Source: Sipunculus nudus (Eukaryota > Annelida > Sipuncula > Golfingiida > Sipunculidae). Taken from it: DNA of 64,000 nt. Of the stretch, positions 47,815-59,446 are shown in pieces. The position numbers and the translations under genes are program-made. The stretch spans positions 79,218,124 through 79,282,123 of the forward strand of contig CM049308.1 in NCBI GenBank assembly GCA_026874595.1, in the 5' to 3' direction. The notes below the pieces were generated by a model. The model searched no databases. It had not been told where the DNA came from and worked only from the letters and a program-made list of their open reading frames with translations. How positions within the stretch are numbered: position 1 is the stretch's first letter; every line of letters starts with the position of its first letter.

Positions 47815-47868
47815 TCATTTGATATCATCCTGACTTTGACGGGGCTCTGGTCTCTTCCTTGGGTACAC
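47815..47868 (-). CDS. ASPP: ASPP homolog, terminal coding exon
   Basis: After a TTTTGATTTCAG acceptor the exon encodes VYPRKRPEPRQSQDDIK and a TGA. Joined in phase 0 to the SH3 exon it gives LLG-VYPRKRPEPRQ. Vertebrate ASPP1/ASPP2 end with LLG-LYPRIKPRQR plus a few residues, so both the position and the basic character of the tail are conserved. The exon is only 54 nt and was recognised through the splice phase. Confidence 0.88.
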   Translation of the reverse strand: MYPRKRPEPRQSQDDIK

Positions 47869-48322
47869 CTGAAATCAAAATTAGAGTACTATAGTAAATA
47901 AATACAAATGGGCTATGGTCATTTATTCGTGATAAAAGTTGGATATCATTTTCCAGTATATCCAGAACAATATGGCATTTGTTTAAGTTTAACTTTATCC
48001 CAATCAGGGTATGCTTTAACTTAGGGAGGGATTAGTCAAAAGGAATACCTTAAAGAGATAATATGTATTCTATAATTAAAATCCTTAAAAAGAAGATTGG
48101 TCAGTTAAAATAAGCCACGACTAAATATATGTCTTCTTTACAATGCACACCAGTGTTTACAATCATAATTATTTGCATAATTCATATGAGAAAACTTTGT
48201 GTTATATGGTTCATTAAGTCAAAATCATGACTGTAAAAGGCATCAGAGACTTACAAAAATGACCATATTGTTTACTATCAAACCAGATATGTTGTGACAG
48301 AGGAAATTTCAACAATACTCAC

Positions 48323-48522
48323 CCCCAATAAATTCCTAGGAACATAGCCTTCTCTGTCACCATGGCGACACCACCACCATTCTGTTTCCGTGTCATCTCC
48401 TTTGCGGAGAACATGGAATTTATCCCCAGTTTTGAAGGACAGCTCATCACTCTTTTCCGCTTGGAAATCAAAAAGCGCAAACACCTCACCCTTGTTAACT
48501 AGGCCAAGCTTTTCCTGAATAC
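48323..48522 (-). CDS. ASPP: ASPP homolog, SH3-domain exon
   Basis: The 200-nt exon lies between a CTTCCCAG acceptor and a GTGAGT donor. It opens with [19 protein letters not shown], the linker from the ankyrin block into the SH3 domain. ALFDF corresponds to the ALYDY motif. Acidic residues of the RT loop, the EWWW tryptophan cluster and GYVPRNLLG complete the fold. In vertebrate ASPP2 the ankyrin-SH3 module binds the p53 core domain, Bcl-2-family proteins and RelA. That this protein binds the same partners is inference. Confidence 0.93.
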
Positions 48523-49468
48523 CTGGGAAGAAAAATTATGAAATGATCAGAGGTGAAATATGTCTATCGAAAAAAGGTAATTTAATATTACTGATTTTGG
48601 TGACAGCTGAATTAGTGATGACATGAGCTTGATTCAGATATAAAACTGGTCTGCTGCAACTGACTTGGACTGACTGGTACATGGTGAGCTGTCAATCAAC
48701 AAATCACCGAGAGACAATTGGTCACTGGGTCTCAGCTGTAAAATATTCAAATGACCAGTCTGGATGTTGTGTGTCATTTTAGGATTACATATAAAAAGAT
48801 TTGGTTAAACCCTAAACTACTTTAAGATACTTACTCAGAAAACTGCAGGAATATACCGGTGGGTCTGACTAAAATACCTGTACCAAAATACGAAAGTTTT
48901 GTAAATTCAAATAAACATCACTGACAGTTATTGATTAATAACAGGTGTACACTTTCAATTACAAATTCTCATTGCACTGCTTTGTATAAAATATTTTAGA
49001 TGGGCAACAGCTGATTTTAGCAGCATATAGCCATGTTATAGCAAAACATGTAACTTCGGCTAGACTCAACACAGCAGAGGCATCACAAATCCCCACAACC
49101 ACTAGTCATGAATACACAACTGTGTAAGCATCTATATTGGGCTTTTAAGCCTAACTTGAGTCGTGATGCAAGCCATACAGTTGAATGAACTGCAACGGTC
49201 CATCATCCTATTGCTTTGATATTGTTGTGAACAGGCAATTAGCTTAACATCAGGCTATGAGTGATAAATAACACAAAGGAATACATGTGAATCATGAACC
49301 AAACTGAAACTCCATCTCTATGGTGATGATTCATTTCCTGTATTGTGGATGTGCCACTTATTTGTGCCATTTAGTACATTTCATGAAAATTCTTTTAGGA
49401 CCCGTATTAATCTAAATGGGACATTCTACAGATGTCACTGTATACATATCACACACTGCTGGACATAC

Positions 49469-49635
49469 CATAGAGATACTGAGAGCAGCCATCAAACCCA
49501 TCCTCGTCCTCCTCACACTTCTCTGCTGCTGTCTCCTGGTCGCTGATGGTGGTAGCGTAGATACACGCTCCGTTCTCCACCAGCAGATGCACCATCGCCA
49601 AGTTGTTACAAGAAGCAGCACAGTGTAATGGTGTC
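49469..49635 (-). CDS. ASPP: ASPP homolog, ankyrin repeats 3-4 exon
   Basis: The exon starts by completing the Trp codon of GWTPLHCAASCNN, a stretch almost invariant in ASPP proteins. It continues through LLVENGACIYA and SDQETAAEKCEEDEDGF to CSQYLYG. The 167-nt length (1 + 55 codons + 1) fits the phases of both neighbours. The frame ends four residues before the SH3 linker. Confidence 0.93.
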
Positions 49636-50359
49636 CTGGAATTTGAGGAACATGCAGGTTGTACACAGGTGAACATTACATTATAATAATATAACAGAAT
49701 TAAGAGCATAATACATATGAATTTAACAAATGGTAAAGCATTATATAATTTATATCATTAATGAGTATTAATTTTCATTTAGACCAAGATCACTCTCAAG
49801 TAGACACCTTCCACTTACTTCATACAAAGTTTAAAATTAAATCAATGCAGATTTTTAAGGCATGTGACAAAACAATGCATAACAAGTGGCCAAATGGTCA
49901 TGATGCTCAACTGGCTAATTAGCTATTATTTTTTAAGAAAACAGTAGGGCCAATTTAATTCAAATAATGCAAGATGACATGGGATACAGATCTGCCTGGG
50001 ACAACATTTCAGTTTATAATCCTACAAAATATGTCACATGACTCCTAGCTGTCAGTCTCGAAAACGCCAATACACCATATTAGTATTTATTTATAATAAT
50101 GTATTATCACCGTCTGTTTGAATAATTAAGCCATTACTTGTCAAAACCTCTCTCAGGCAGACACCTTTCTTCAAACGGTTTTCTTTTATCCATATCTGTT
50201 TCATCAATACCTTTTTTAATAACTGTTACCAATATCCTTAAGAAGTGTTCCATCAAGATTCTATTTTAAACATCCCTATCTTACAACTGTTCTTAATTAC
50301 TGATAGTTATTTAATTACTGAGTCAATAAACTAAGAGGAAGAAAGTATAACTGACTTAC

Positions 50360-50493
50360 CATCCATCACTGTCAGGGGCATTCACATTACATCCAATCTC
50401 AACCAAGAATTTGACAATTTCAAAATGACCAGCACATATAGAGTTATGGAGAGCTGTGATGCCTTCATCGTTGGGTTCACTAGGATCACGCAC
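50360..50493 (-). CDS. ASPP: ASPP homolog, ankyrin repeat 2 exon
   Basis: 134 nt with a TTTCAG acceptor and a GTAAGT donor. It encodes [18 protein letters not shown], then [20 protein letters not shown] and APDSDG, ending with TG of the next Trp codon. This is the canonical ankyrin repeat of the family (the vertebrate counterpart reads PNDEGIT-LHNAVCAGH). Confidence 0.93.
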
Positions 50494-51141
50494 CTGAAAT
50501 GACCAAAAATAGTTACAGTTATACTACAGTTAACTTGCAATCATACAATGCTTGATCAAGACTTAGGTACATGCAATAAATTACAGGATGTATTACAGAG
50601 TAAAGGTCAATGGTTATCCATTAATGTCTTGTTTATCCAAAGACCTATAATTTCTAAAAAAAAATATTATTATTGTTGGAAGTGCATTAAGATTGTCAGT
50701 ATATGTTGTTTTGACTTATCTTATAATATTAAAAAAGAAATACACTGTCCAAACCTTATCCATACCAAAGATTTACTCAGGAGTAAATACAGAACTAAAC
50801 TGATATGTATTTTTTTTTATACAAGAATAGCAAACAAATTTGTGTTCATAAAGTCAGCATTGCTGTTGTATAACTACATCATGGCACTATATTATATAAA
50901 ACCCAGGCTTTATAAACAGCAGACTGTATATCCACTACAGCATGTGTGCAGAACACCAGAGGCGATGATCAGAAGTGACATTCAGTATTCCTGCTGGTAT
51001 GATACTTATACTATCAGTGCCTACATGTGTTACTGGTTATACAGGACTGTTACAGGCTGAATGATCATACGCAGATGATGAGCTAGTAATCTCACACACA
51101 GGTGGTATGCTAGGTTTCCCTGATCCCGCCACTACACTTAC
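50494..51141 (-). other. ASPP intron containing a long plus-strand open frame
   Basis: 648-bp intron between phase-0 junctions. A plus-strand frame of 170 codons starts at 50548 and runs to 51060. Its composition (Ile, Tyr, Lys, Cys rich) follows the AT-rich DNA and resembles no family I know, so I do not call it a gene. Confidence 0.6.
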
Positions 51142-53205
51142 CTCTCTGGCTGTCCTCATAACAAGGTCCAACTCTCCCTCAAGCGAAGCATCTAACAGCA
51201 ATGCCAGTGGATCGAAGCTGACACGACGGGTTCCTTTGGGCGTGTCTCTGTTTTTTACATTGGATTTTTTCTGTCGGAGTATGACGTCTTGGACGTGAGA
51301 ATCTTTGGTGACGTTGGGGTGTTTGTAGTCTTGTTGAGTGCTGGGCTGGGGTGCCGAGGACCCCTGACCCATGCTGGACAGGCTGCTTGGGTGCTGTGAG
51401 TGGCTGCCTGCACTGATGACATCTGGGGGTGGACCTGCCCCTCTCTGCTGCTGCGTCGGCTGCTGTTCGGTATGCCTATGATATGGCTCCTGGTCCCTAC
51501 TGGTAGATTTAGCGTACATGCCTCTTAGTTTAGCTGCCTCGTCTGCCTCTCCTAAAGATGGCCGGCGGTGTCGCAGGGGGCGGGGTGCGTTGGGGTGGTA
51601 GTGAAGTCTTTCTGGGTCACTGTAGGGCGGGGAGCCTGGGTAGGAGGGTGGGGGGTAACCCCTTTGCTGGGGACTCATGGGGCGACCTCCATCCACAATG
51701 TCTGGTTCCCCTGCATAATAGGCTGGTTGGGAGGGTGGTGTGGGGGACATGGGATGGCGTCGGGGTGACCCTGGGGTATCGTCTCTGTAGTTTGTGGGAG
51801 ACATGGGGCGGTTATCATCATGGCGGGGATCACTTTCTCCTCGCTGGCCACCAATATGACCTGGCAAGTAATCTTTATATATCTGAGACATGTTTTGTCT
51901 GTATTTTTCTAATGCCGCCGGACCCAACCTGTTTGTATAGGTATTGGCGATGACACTTCGTGGGGCATAACGTGACGATCTGGACTCCGCTTGACTGCGT
52001 GGGGCAGCAGCAGCACCCTGATAGGTTGACTGTGGAGGGGGTTGATAATGACTTTCCTTAACCTGGGAATCTAGCGTATGTGATTGGTGAACACCACTGC
52101 TTTGTGAACTTGGCACTCGATCATTAACTGCTGCATGTGCTGCTGTTGAATGACTGCTTGAACTGCCAGCCACTGCTGTGGCTGTCTGTGGCTGTGGTGG
52201 TGCTTGTGGGTGACTGGATGCTACCAAGTAGATAGGAGGTGACATCTGGTCCTTTTTATCAGAACTACTGGCACTGGCTGAGACAGAGGACTGTGGGGGC
52301 GACAGCTGTTGTGGAGAGGGTTTTTTATTACTGTTGGCAGTGTTTGAACTGGGGTAGGGGGGAGGGGGTTTGGTCAGCGAGGCTGGTGCTGGAGGCAACA
52401 CAGTTAATGGCCTTTTAGAACCTGTATTTGCATCACCAGGATGAGATATTGGTGTTGACGTAATCAGCTGCATGGGAGGGTGAGCAAAAGTTGAATTATC
52501 TGCAGCTGAAGGTGTTTGTGGTGCAGTTGTCACAGCTGAAACACTGGTCAGCGATTTACTTGTTCCAAACGTACTCCCATAAGGCCTTGGTGCAAAGTTG
52601 CTCATGCTAAATTTGGGTTTGGCAGCGACTGCTGGTGGTTGGCTGGCAGCTGTGGTGGCTGAAGCAGACACTGGTTTCTGCAGCGATGAACTTTTCTGCA
52701 CCACTTTTGTTCCCAACTTACTGTTTCCTGGTGGCTTGTGAGGCTCGCCAGACTCAAATGTCTCTGTTACTGTTTTGACAGGCTGATTTTGTGAGTGTCC
52801 ATTTGGTTTTAAATCCTGGTTATTACTGTTATTTTTCAGGTTGTCATTGTTGTTACTCTCATTAGTTTTTTCCTGAGAGCTCGGGAATTTGATACTGTGT
52901 GGCAATGTCTGATACTTGGGATCCTGTTTATTAAGTCCCTGTACTCCATTTTGGTTGGCGTCTTTTTGCACATACGGTGGCACTGTGGCTACATTTGCAC
53001 TGCTAGTCTGTTTAGCTTTATCTAATTCTGGCTTTTTCCTGCGTTCTTCCTCTTTCTGTTGCTGCTGCGCTCTCTTTTTTCGCAGCCTTGCCTGGAGTTC
53101 AGCGATTTTTTTGTCCATGTAAGTCACCTCTTCTTTACGTTGACGTAACATGTCCTGGTGGGCTACCAACTTGGAACTCTGCTGCTCATTCAACTTGTTC
53201 CTCAG
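51142..53205 (-). CDS. ASPP: ASPP homolog, large central exon: coiled coil, Pro-rich region, PP1 motif, first ankyrin repeat
   Basis: A single 2064-nt exon (688 codons) between ...TTTATCAG and GTAAGT. It opens with LRNKLNEQQSSKL and MDKKIAELQARL, the end of the family's coiled coil. A long low-complexity Ser/Pro/Gln/Thr region follows. It contains PPPPY at 52354-52368 and PPSY at 51640-51651. PPxY motifs bind WW domains, and the corresponding motif of p53BP2 is a known YAP partner site. The stretch APRPLRHRRPS near 51560-51595 matches the family's APRPLKKRSS block. RVSF at 51214-51225 is the RVxF docking motif for protein phosphatase 1. It leads directly into DPLALLLDASLEGELDLV, the first ankyrin-like repeat. 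The Pro-rich region is too variable for exact alignment. Confidence 0.93.
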
Positions 53206-55445
53206 CTGATAAAAAAACAAATATTAATATGTACTGGTAATAATTTTAGTGAATCACACAAACATGGTATGCCTGCAGCCAGGGAAAGATTACCTACTTT
53301 GCACATTGCCTGATATTACTATTATTTGCTGTGTCACCTACCGTCAAGTCGTTCTTTATATGAATATATGAGAGGGTTTTTTTTTTGTATTTTTACATCT
53401 GCATCCTAAAATATTGCATCATGGAAATCCCAAGGATGTTCACATATCCCAAAACTCAAATAGATTAATTATTTTATCATCATGTGTACAACGCCTACCA
53501 ATTGTACACCATATCATGTTGTAATTCCTGACTCATATCAACTGAATCAATAAATTTATAGCTTGCCTGGCTTATCATATAACCACAGCTGACACAATGT
53601 CCTCATGATAAATAACTAGTCCCTAGTAAACACATACACATGACAAACAGGAAGAGATGTGTCACAGGGATTATCCTCTCCAATCTCTTTTATGCAGGAT
53701 ATAGTTTCATACAGCTGTCTTATAATACTTACAAAATTTATATACATAAATCAAGAAAGCGAATTAAAATTAGCTTGACTTAAACAAAGCTCTTTCCCAA
53801 AGATGTATACAATTTTTTGTATTTACAGTGTTACAAAATTAATGTAAGCAGTAAAGGATTACATGACAAGGGTAAGATAATTTTCTTTTTGCTTAAAACT
53901 TTCTCTAAACGTCCTACGGAGATATAGTCATACAAAACCAAAACACATGCATATTTAAATAACAAACAGAGGATTAAATTCCAACAAGGGCATCATTAAA
54001 TAATGCAAAATTATTCCTTCCCTTTTATTATGTATATCCAATATTTCTACAACAGTGATACTTCATTTTGCAAATTACAGATCTTTGGTTTTGATGGGTA
54101 TATACTATAACTAAGAAAGAAATGTCCAAATGGTAGATATAGAGGTTCATATGATATTGCCCATCAACCCAAATGAACACCCAGAAGTTGCTTACATGAG
54201 ATGGTACTTATATTGTACATTTCAACTGACTACTTAAAGCACAAATATAAACACACACATACACATACAGTACAGCTGCCTACCTTTAACCATACATAGG
54301 AGACTGCTGCTCCCAACAGTATTGTACAGGTCTACATGTTTGCATTATGTGAACCACCAGTACATACACAATGATACTGAACCAACTGTTGTCTGTGAAT
54401 TACACAAATGTCCAGCAAGCTATCCATTACACAGATAAGTTGCTCCTATGCTGGGTGTTGATACAGTCCAGACAGAAGCTACACCAGCACTGACATACTG
54501 GTTTTACCATGTGCTTCACTTATTGTGCTAACTGACTGATATTTATATGACTGAAATCATCCTTCTGACATTTGTTCATTTCATGCTTGCTGTAGCAGGG
54601 CTGATAATTACCTGCTGCAGTCACTCCCACTGCTGCTGACCTCGCTACTTCCTCTTTCTGTTTTATATAATATCTGCCTCATCATACATACTTATACCTC
54701 GTTACATACCCCAGAACAACATACCAGATGAAAAGCTTCCAGGCGTTTGATTTATCCCGCAGCTATTTTTAGTACTAGGTCACATTGATATTGTTTTGAG
54801 CAGAAGTAATGGATTCTATATGGTATTTACAACTGCAATATTAAATTCCTATTAATCTCAAGGCTTTAAATCAATAAAATGATTAACTGCAGTTATCTAT
54901 ATATATTTTTTGTATTATTAAAGCTATGCCATATACAGCCCTGAAGCCCTCCATATCTGCAAAATACATAAACAAGGGATATAGGGCCTGGGGATGAGAC
55001 AAGGCTGAGTAAAGGGAGAGTATGCAAGATGCTACAAATGACAACATTTTATTAAAAAAATAATAGAACAAAAAGGTATTGTTGAAAATTATTTAACAAA
55101 TATTCTTTTAAAAACATTAAAAAAATTTAACAAATATTCTTCATGTAATTTGCCTTGAAAAATTCTTATCCAACACGTTTTAACGGCGGCATTACTCTCT
55201 TCACTATATTTATACCAACATCACAGGTGTATTTAGAAGCCAATGTGCACTGTGGAGAAAGGATTTCTATACCCACAATCCCTAACCAGCAAAGTCGTAC
55301 TCTTGTGAGTCCAATTTTGCTCATTTACTGTGACAGACATAGGTGAAAACATATCTTCCTTGGCATGAAACTTATAAATATAGGTCATAATACTTAGCTA
55401 CATTTGACAGTGACACGAGACATGCTCAATACTTAATAAACTTAC
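53206..55445 (-). other. ASPP intron, 2240 bp
   Basis: AT-rich, no exon, RNA gene or mobile element recognised. Confidence 0.7.
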
Positions 55446-55639
55446 AGTCAGCTCTTTGCGGAGACGAGCTAGTTCACCGAGGGCTGGTGCAGCACTGACC
55501 ACATCGCTGCTGGTGTCTGACAGTTTGCCCTGTTTCAGCTCCTCGAGCTGCTTGGTCAGGTCTTCTACTTTTGATACAGCCTGGGCAAGTTCTTTCTCTT
55601 TCTCATTGAACAAGGCACGGACAGCTGAAAGCTCTGAAC
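55446..55639 (-). CDS. ASPP: ASPP homolog, coiled-coil exon 2
   Basis: 194 nt with acceptor TTCATCTATAG and donor GTAAGT. It completes a Ser codon, then encodes ELSAVRALFNEKEKELAQAV, KVEDLTKQLEELKQGKL and ELARLRKELT. This parallels the vertebrate block with KEREL-type, VDxLxxQLExLKxGK and LxRLYxELQ motifs. Joins in phase to LRNKL in the next exon. Confidence 0.92.
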
Positions 55640-56352
55640 CTATAGATGAAACAATCAGGATCAATATAAAATAATGTCAAAGATGTATTATAATTTCACA
55701 TAAATGGCCAGCCCACACAAAAAATTAAATAATTTAAGTCTAATCATAATACGTACACAATGGGTCTAACTTTAATTTATATTTAATAGCAAATATCTGA
55801 ATATTTTGTTGAATACAATGTCCTGTATTTGAATATGTAGTTCTGCCTGACCATGTAAACTTACCAAAAATTGTATTTGTTATTTATCACAGAGGAATTA
55901 TTGTATTTGTGTTTGATGCTACCTTGCCAATTTGACTCTGACCCTGGCACCAACTAATGTGAAGGAATTTTCTTGAGGGTTACAACTGAGGCAAGAAGAT
56001 AGCATTATCTATTCACTGATATCATGACAATTATTTCTGAAGTATTTATCAGTAATTTCATATTTTGAAGGTTTCTTCTGTTTCAGGCCCCTATCTTTAT
56101 ATGACAGGTGCACAGTCAAATTATCAAGTAGTCACAGCCTAGTCCAGAGCCAGCAGTGAGAATCTCAAGGTCTACAGAAACTTCTACAATGACTAAGATC
56201 TAAGAAATGTTACAATCTACACTGACTGCTGTAGCTGGATTCAAAGTCAGAAACAAGGTCTCTCAATTCAAAGACCATAACTAATAGACTATCTCACTGA
56301 AAAGGTATCATTGTGACTTATAGCAGTCCTTGAATAAAAATGCATTACTTAC

Positions 56353-56626
56353 TGAGTGTGCCATTGCTGGTCTTGAACTGCTCAACTTGTCCTCGTAACG
56401 CTCGCAGCTTCTTCAGCTTCAGCTCCTGGGCTTCCACCTTCTCACGGAGCTGTTTCAGTCTCTCGTTCTCACTGGCAGCCTGCTGGTGACGTAGCTCCTG
56501 TTGCTTCAGGTATTTCAATCGCTGTTCTTTAGCCACCAGCATTTGCTGCTGGGCTTCTATCTGCTGCTGCTGCCTGGCTGCCATGTCCTGCAGCTCTGTC
56601 AGGGTCATGTCCATCCCACCCGGGAA
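56353..56626 (-). CDS. ASPP: ASPP homolog, coiled-coil exon 1 (most 5' exon found)
   Basis: 274 nt between a TTTTTCTCGGCAG acceptor and a GTAAGT donor. It encodes [20 protein letters not shown], then [20 protein letters not shown] and a Lys/Gln/Glu-rich helix ending [11 protein letters not shown]. MTLxELQxMAxRQQQQIExQQQ is diagnostic of ASPP1/ASPP2. Because an acceptor precedes it, upstream exons must exist. They should encode the N-terminal ubiquitin-like/RA-type domain, which I could not find before 64000. Confidence 0.93.
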
Positions 56627-59325
56627 CTGCCGAGAAAAACGAAACATTGTATAAGATAGCTGCCACATGCCCCCTGATCACTTAATCTACCCACTTAGCT
56701 GACTTACTACAGGCTGCACAACCAGCATCTGTCTGTGCTGCCAGCAAAGAACTGCCTATAACACTTGTCGTTTTTTCTCTATTATTTTGCATGCTTTTCT
56801 TTTGCATTTTTGTTAGTAACCCCTATTGTAGTCTACAAGAAGAGTCAAGGTAACACTTGTTTTGCGGCATCTTTTAAAATTCATTCACTTTACGTTTTTT
56901 AGTTCATGGTGGATGAACCTTGTGACCAACAAGCATGATGCTCTGTAAAGAATGTTCTTTACATATCTTGATGTAATAATTTTACAAGTCAGCAGTATAG
57001 GACTAATCTAGAGACCCAGCCAGAGGTTGTAGAACTGGGTATATAATTTGTAAAATCTTCTCTACAGGTTACCAGGCACAAAAGTCATATTTTAAGTAAA
57101 TAAAAAATATCAAAGTTACTGAAATAAATATACCCATATAATTCATTTTATCTGAACATTACTTTTTATGGTATTTTACGGCAATATATTCCTGCAGATT
57201 TTACTAATCTGAGAATGTTTCTCACCCAATTTTTTATATTTTTTGTCTGACAGTTTTTCCCCCTAGAATGCCAGCTATGGCTAACATCTGCTTCACCAGA
57301 GTGTGTATAAACTACTGACACAGATCAGAGGTACCAGTCAGCTAATTTGCCCTGGTGCCTGAAACAGATAACCAGTAAAAGAACACAAACATACTGCAGA
57401 GAGTCAAGACTGTACAAACATGGCCCTGGGGATAGATAAAGCACAGTATGATTGTCTGTGTGTATTTAGTCTGACATTATCTGGTCTTTGATAGAATCAT
57501 CTGAGACTGTTTACACACAGATATAAAACCACTCAAGACACCTTTGTATGATCTAACATCTCTCCAGGTGTGCTCATCTCAGACATGCATAAGAAACATT
57601 CATTAACATTAGGGACCAGTGGCATTCAAATGTAACATTGACATTGCTCATTTGACATCAGTGCTAATACGTATATCACAGTTGAGGCTATAATGCCATT
57701 AATGGTCCAGGTGGATTTTAAATTCATCTAGAAGAGATTGCAACTGTGATTTTGCCTGGGAGAGATTCATATAAAATACAAATACCATATGTATGATGGT
57801 GACATGTGTCTCACCACAGGCAATACAATACCAAGAACAGACACAATCTATGTCAGACAGGTGCTAGGATGGTAGATACAGAGAGATTCTATGATTACAC
57901 CTTGTGACTGTCACCTTTTACAAATTTATAATCAATTTATAGTTGTTTGTGATGACCCTTTGAAACACTCTCTCACAACCAATTTTCACATTTCTTAGTA
58001 TATTTACACAAAATTATGTATTTTCTTTGCCATTCTGTCAGTAAAACTGATGCAGTAAGAAATGTATCAATGAAGTAGATAAATTATTCAAAAAGACTCT
58101 TGAGTGGATCTGGCCTAAGTAGTAACTCACACAATCCAGGTATATACCAGTATAACAGTCTGGCATATGCCAGACTCTTCACAGGATTACTAGTGACCAA
58201 GCCCATTCTATGATATATTGTCCTTAATATGTTATATACAATATATATTGTATACATAACACTTATAGTATTCTAACATTTTATATGACAACTTCACATT
58301 GATCAATGTGTAGCCTACCTATGGAGCTACAGGTGTAATTAGTCTATCCACCTGTATCCTTCCTATCAATGATCTGTATGTACACTCTAGTTTATGTCAG
58401 GTGTGACCTCAGTCCATGCACAATATTATCTTGTATGTGATGATGTGACTCACAGTGTTTCTCTGACTGTATAAGGCCTCATTAAATAGCAACACTTCAT
58501 TTTTGAATTGAATAAAACAAGGTTCCTTTGTACCAGCATTCTTGTCAAACAATGATTAATTCTTCAAATATAAGATTAACAACAAATTATATTGTAACTG
58601 TATATGTTTACTTATCACCATCAGTCCCACCTTCTCACTAATCAGGCACTGCAGTACTGATGGACTACTGTATTTGCAGCCATATAACACATTACACATA
58701 GAGAACCAGCAAACAAGCAGTGCCAAGATAAATCCATCCAATCTGGACTTCCCATGAAGTTCTCATGTGCCATTAAGCTACCACACCTAAGTTTGGTAAG
58801 TTGGCGGCCATAATTACAGTATAACTCTATCAGATTAATAAAAACTTGTAAAGGATAATTTTTCTTTAGCACGTCAGTTTTCAAGTGCACTGGTTTGTCT
58901 AGCTATGATCAAATATTTGTTTGATTTATTTGCTATCCTGGTTGAATAAATGTTTAAATGTGAAAACTAATCTTAGAGATTAGATTTTATTATGGAACTC
59001 TTAATGGGTGACATATAAATGCAAGCTATTTTCCAGATGTAGAAACACTTTTCATTTGACAATTGAAACCATATCAAATTTCCATAAACATGAAATGCTT
59101 TGGGCAATTTATCTGTTATTGAGTTAAGAGTTAGATTAAGCTATGGTAATCAATATAAATGGCTCAAAACAGCAAAAATAATATTATACAAGGCTATCTA
59201 TAATTTAACAAATTAGGGAATAAATATTGGTTGAGTGAACATTGCTTTAAGTTTGATGAAATAGCTGTTCCACAATATATCAGGTTCCAATAATGCCCAA
59301 CAATGAATTATGAACATACTGTCAA
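56627..59325 (-). other. 5' intron of ASPP, proximal part
   Basis: AT-rich non-coding sequence, nothing recognised. Confidence 0.6.
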
Positions 59326-59446
59326 TCTATATATTAATAGCGCAAGGCGATTTTTGTGATTTTCCGTATCTCCTCTGATACTGCCGTATGGATTGCCGTG
59401 ATTTTCGACATACATATGCTCTGGGTTTGTCCGAAGAGATTCCACC
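59326..59446 (+). repeat. Helitron 5'-terminal block, outer copy
   Basis: Aligns with 61190-61303 over about 115 nt, including GCG-rich AATAGCGCAAGGCGA, TCTCCTCTGA and ACATACATATGCTC. Similarity ends at the CCACC stretch. Confidence 0.8.

Noticed and set aside
58642-58890. Minus-strand frames in the 5' ASPP intron as candidate N-terminal exons
   Set aside because: None resembles the ASPP N-terminal ubiquitin-like domain (no counterpart of its conserved acidic and FFLRH-type stretches), and splice phases could not be matched.
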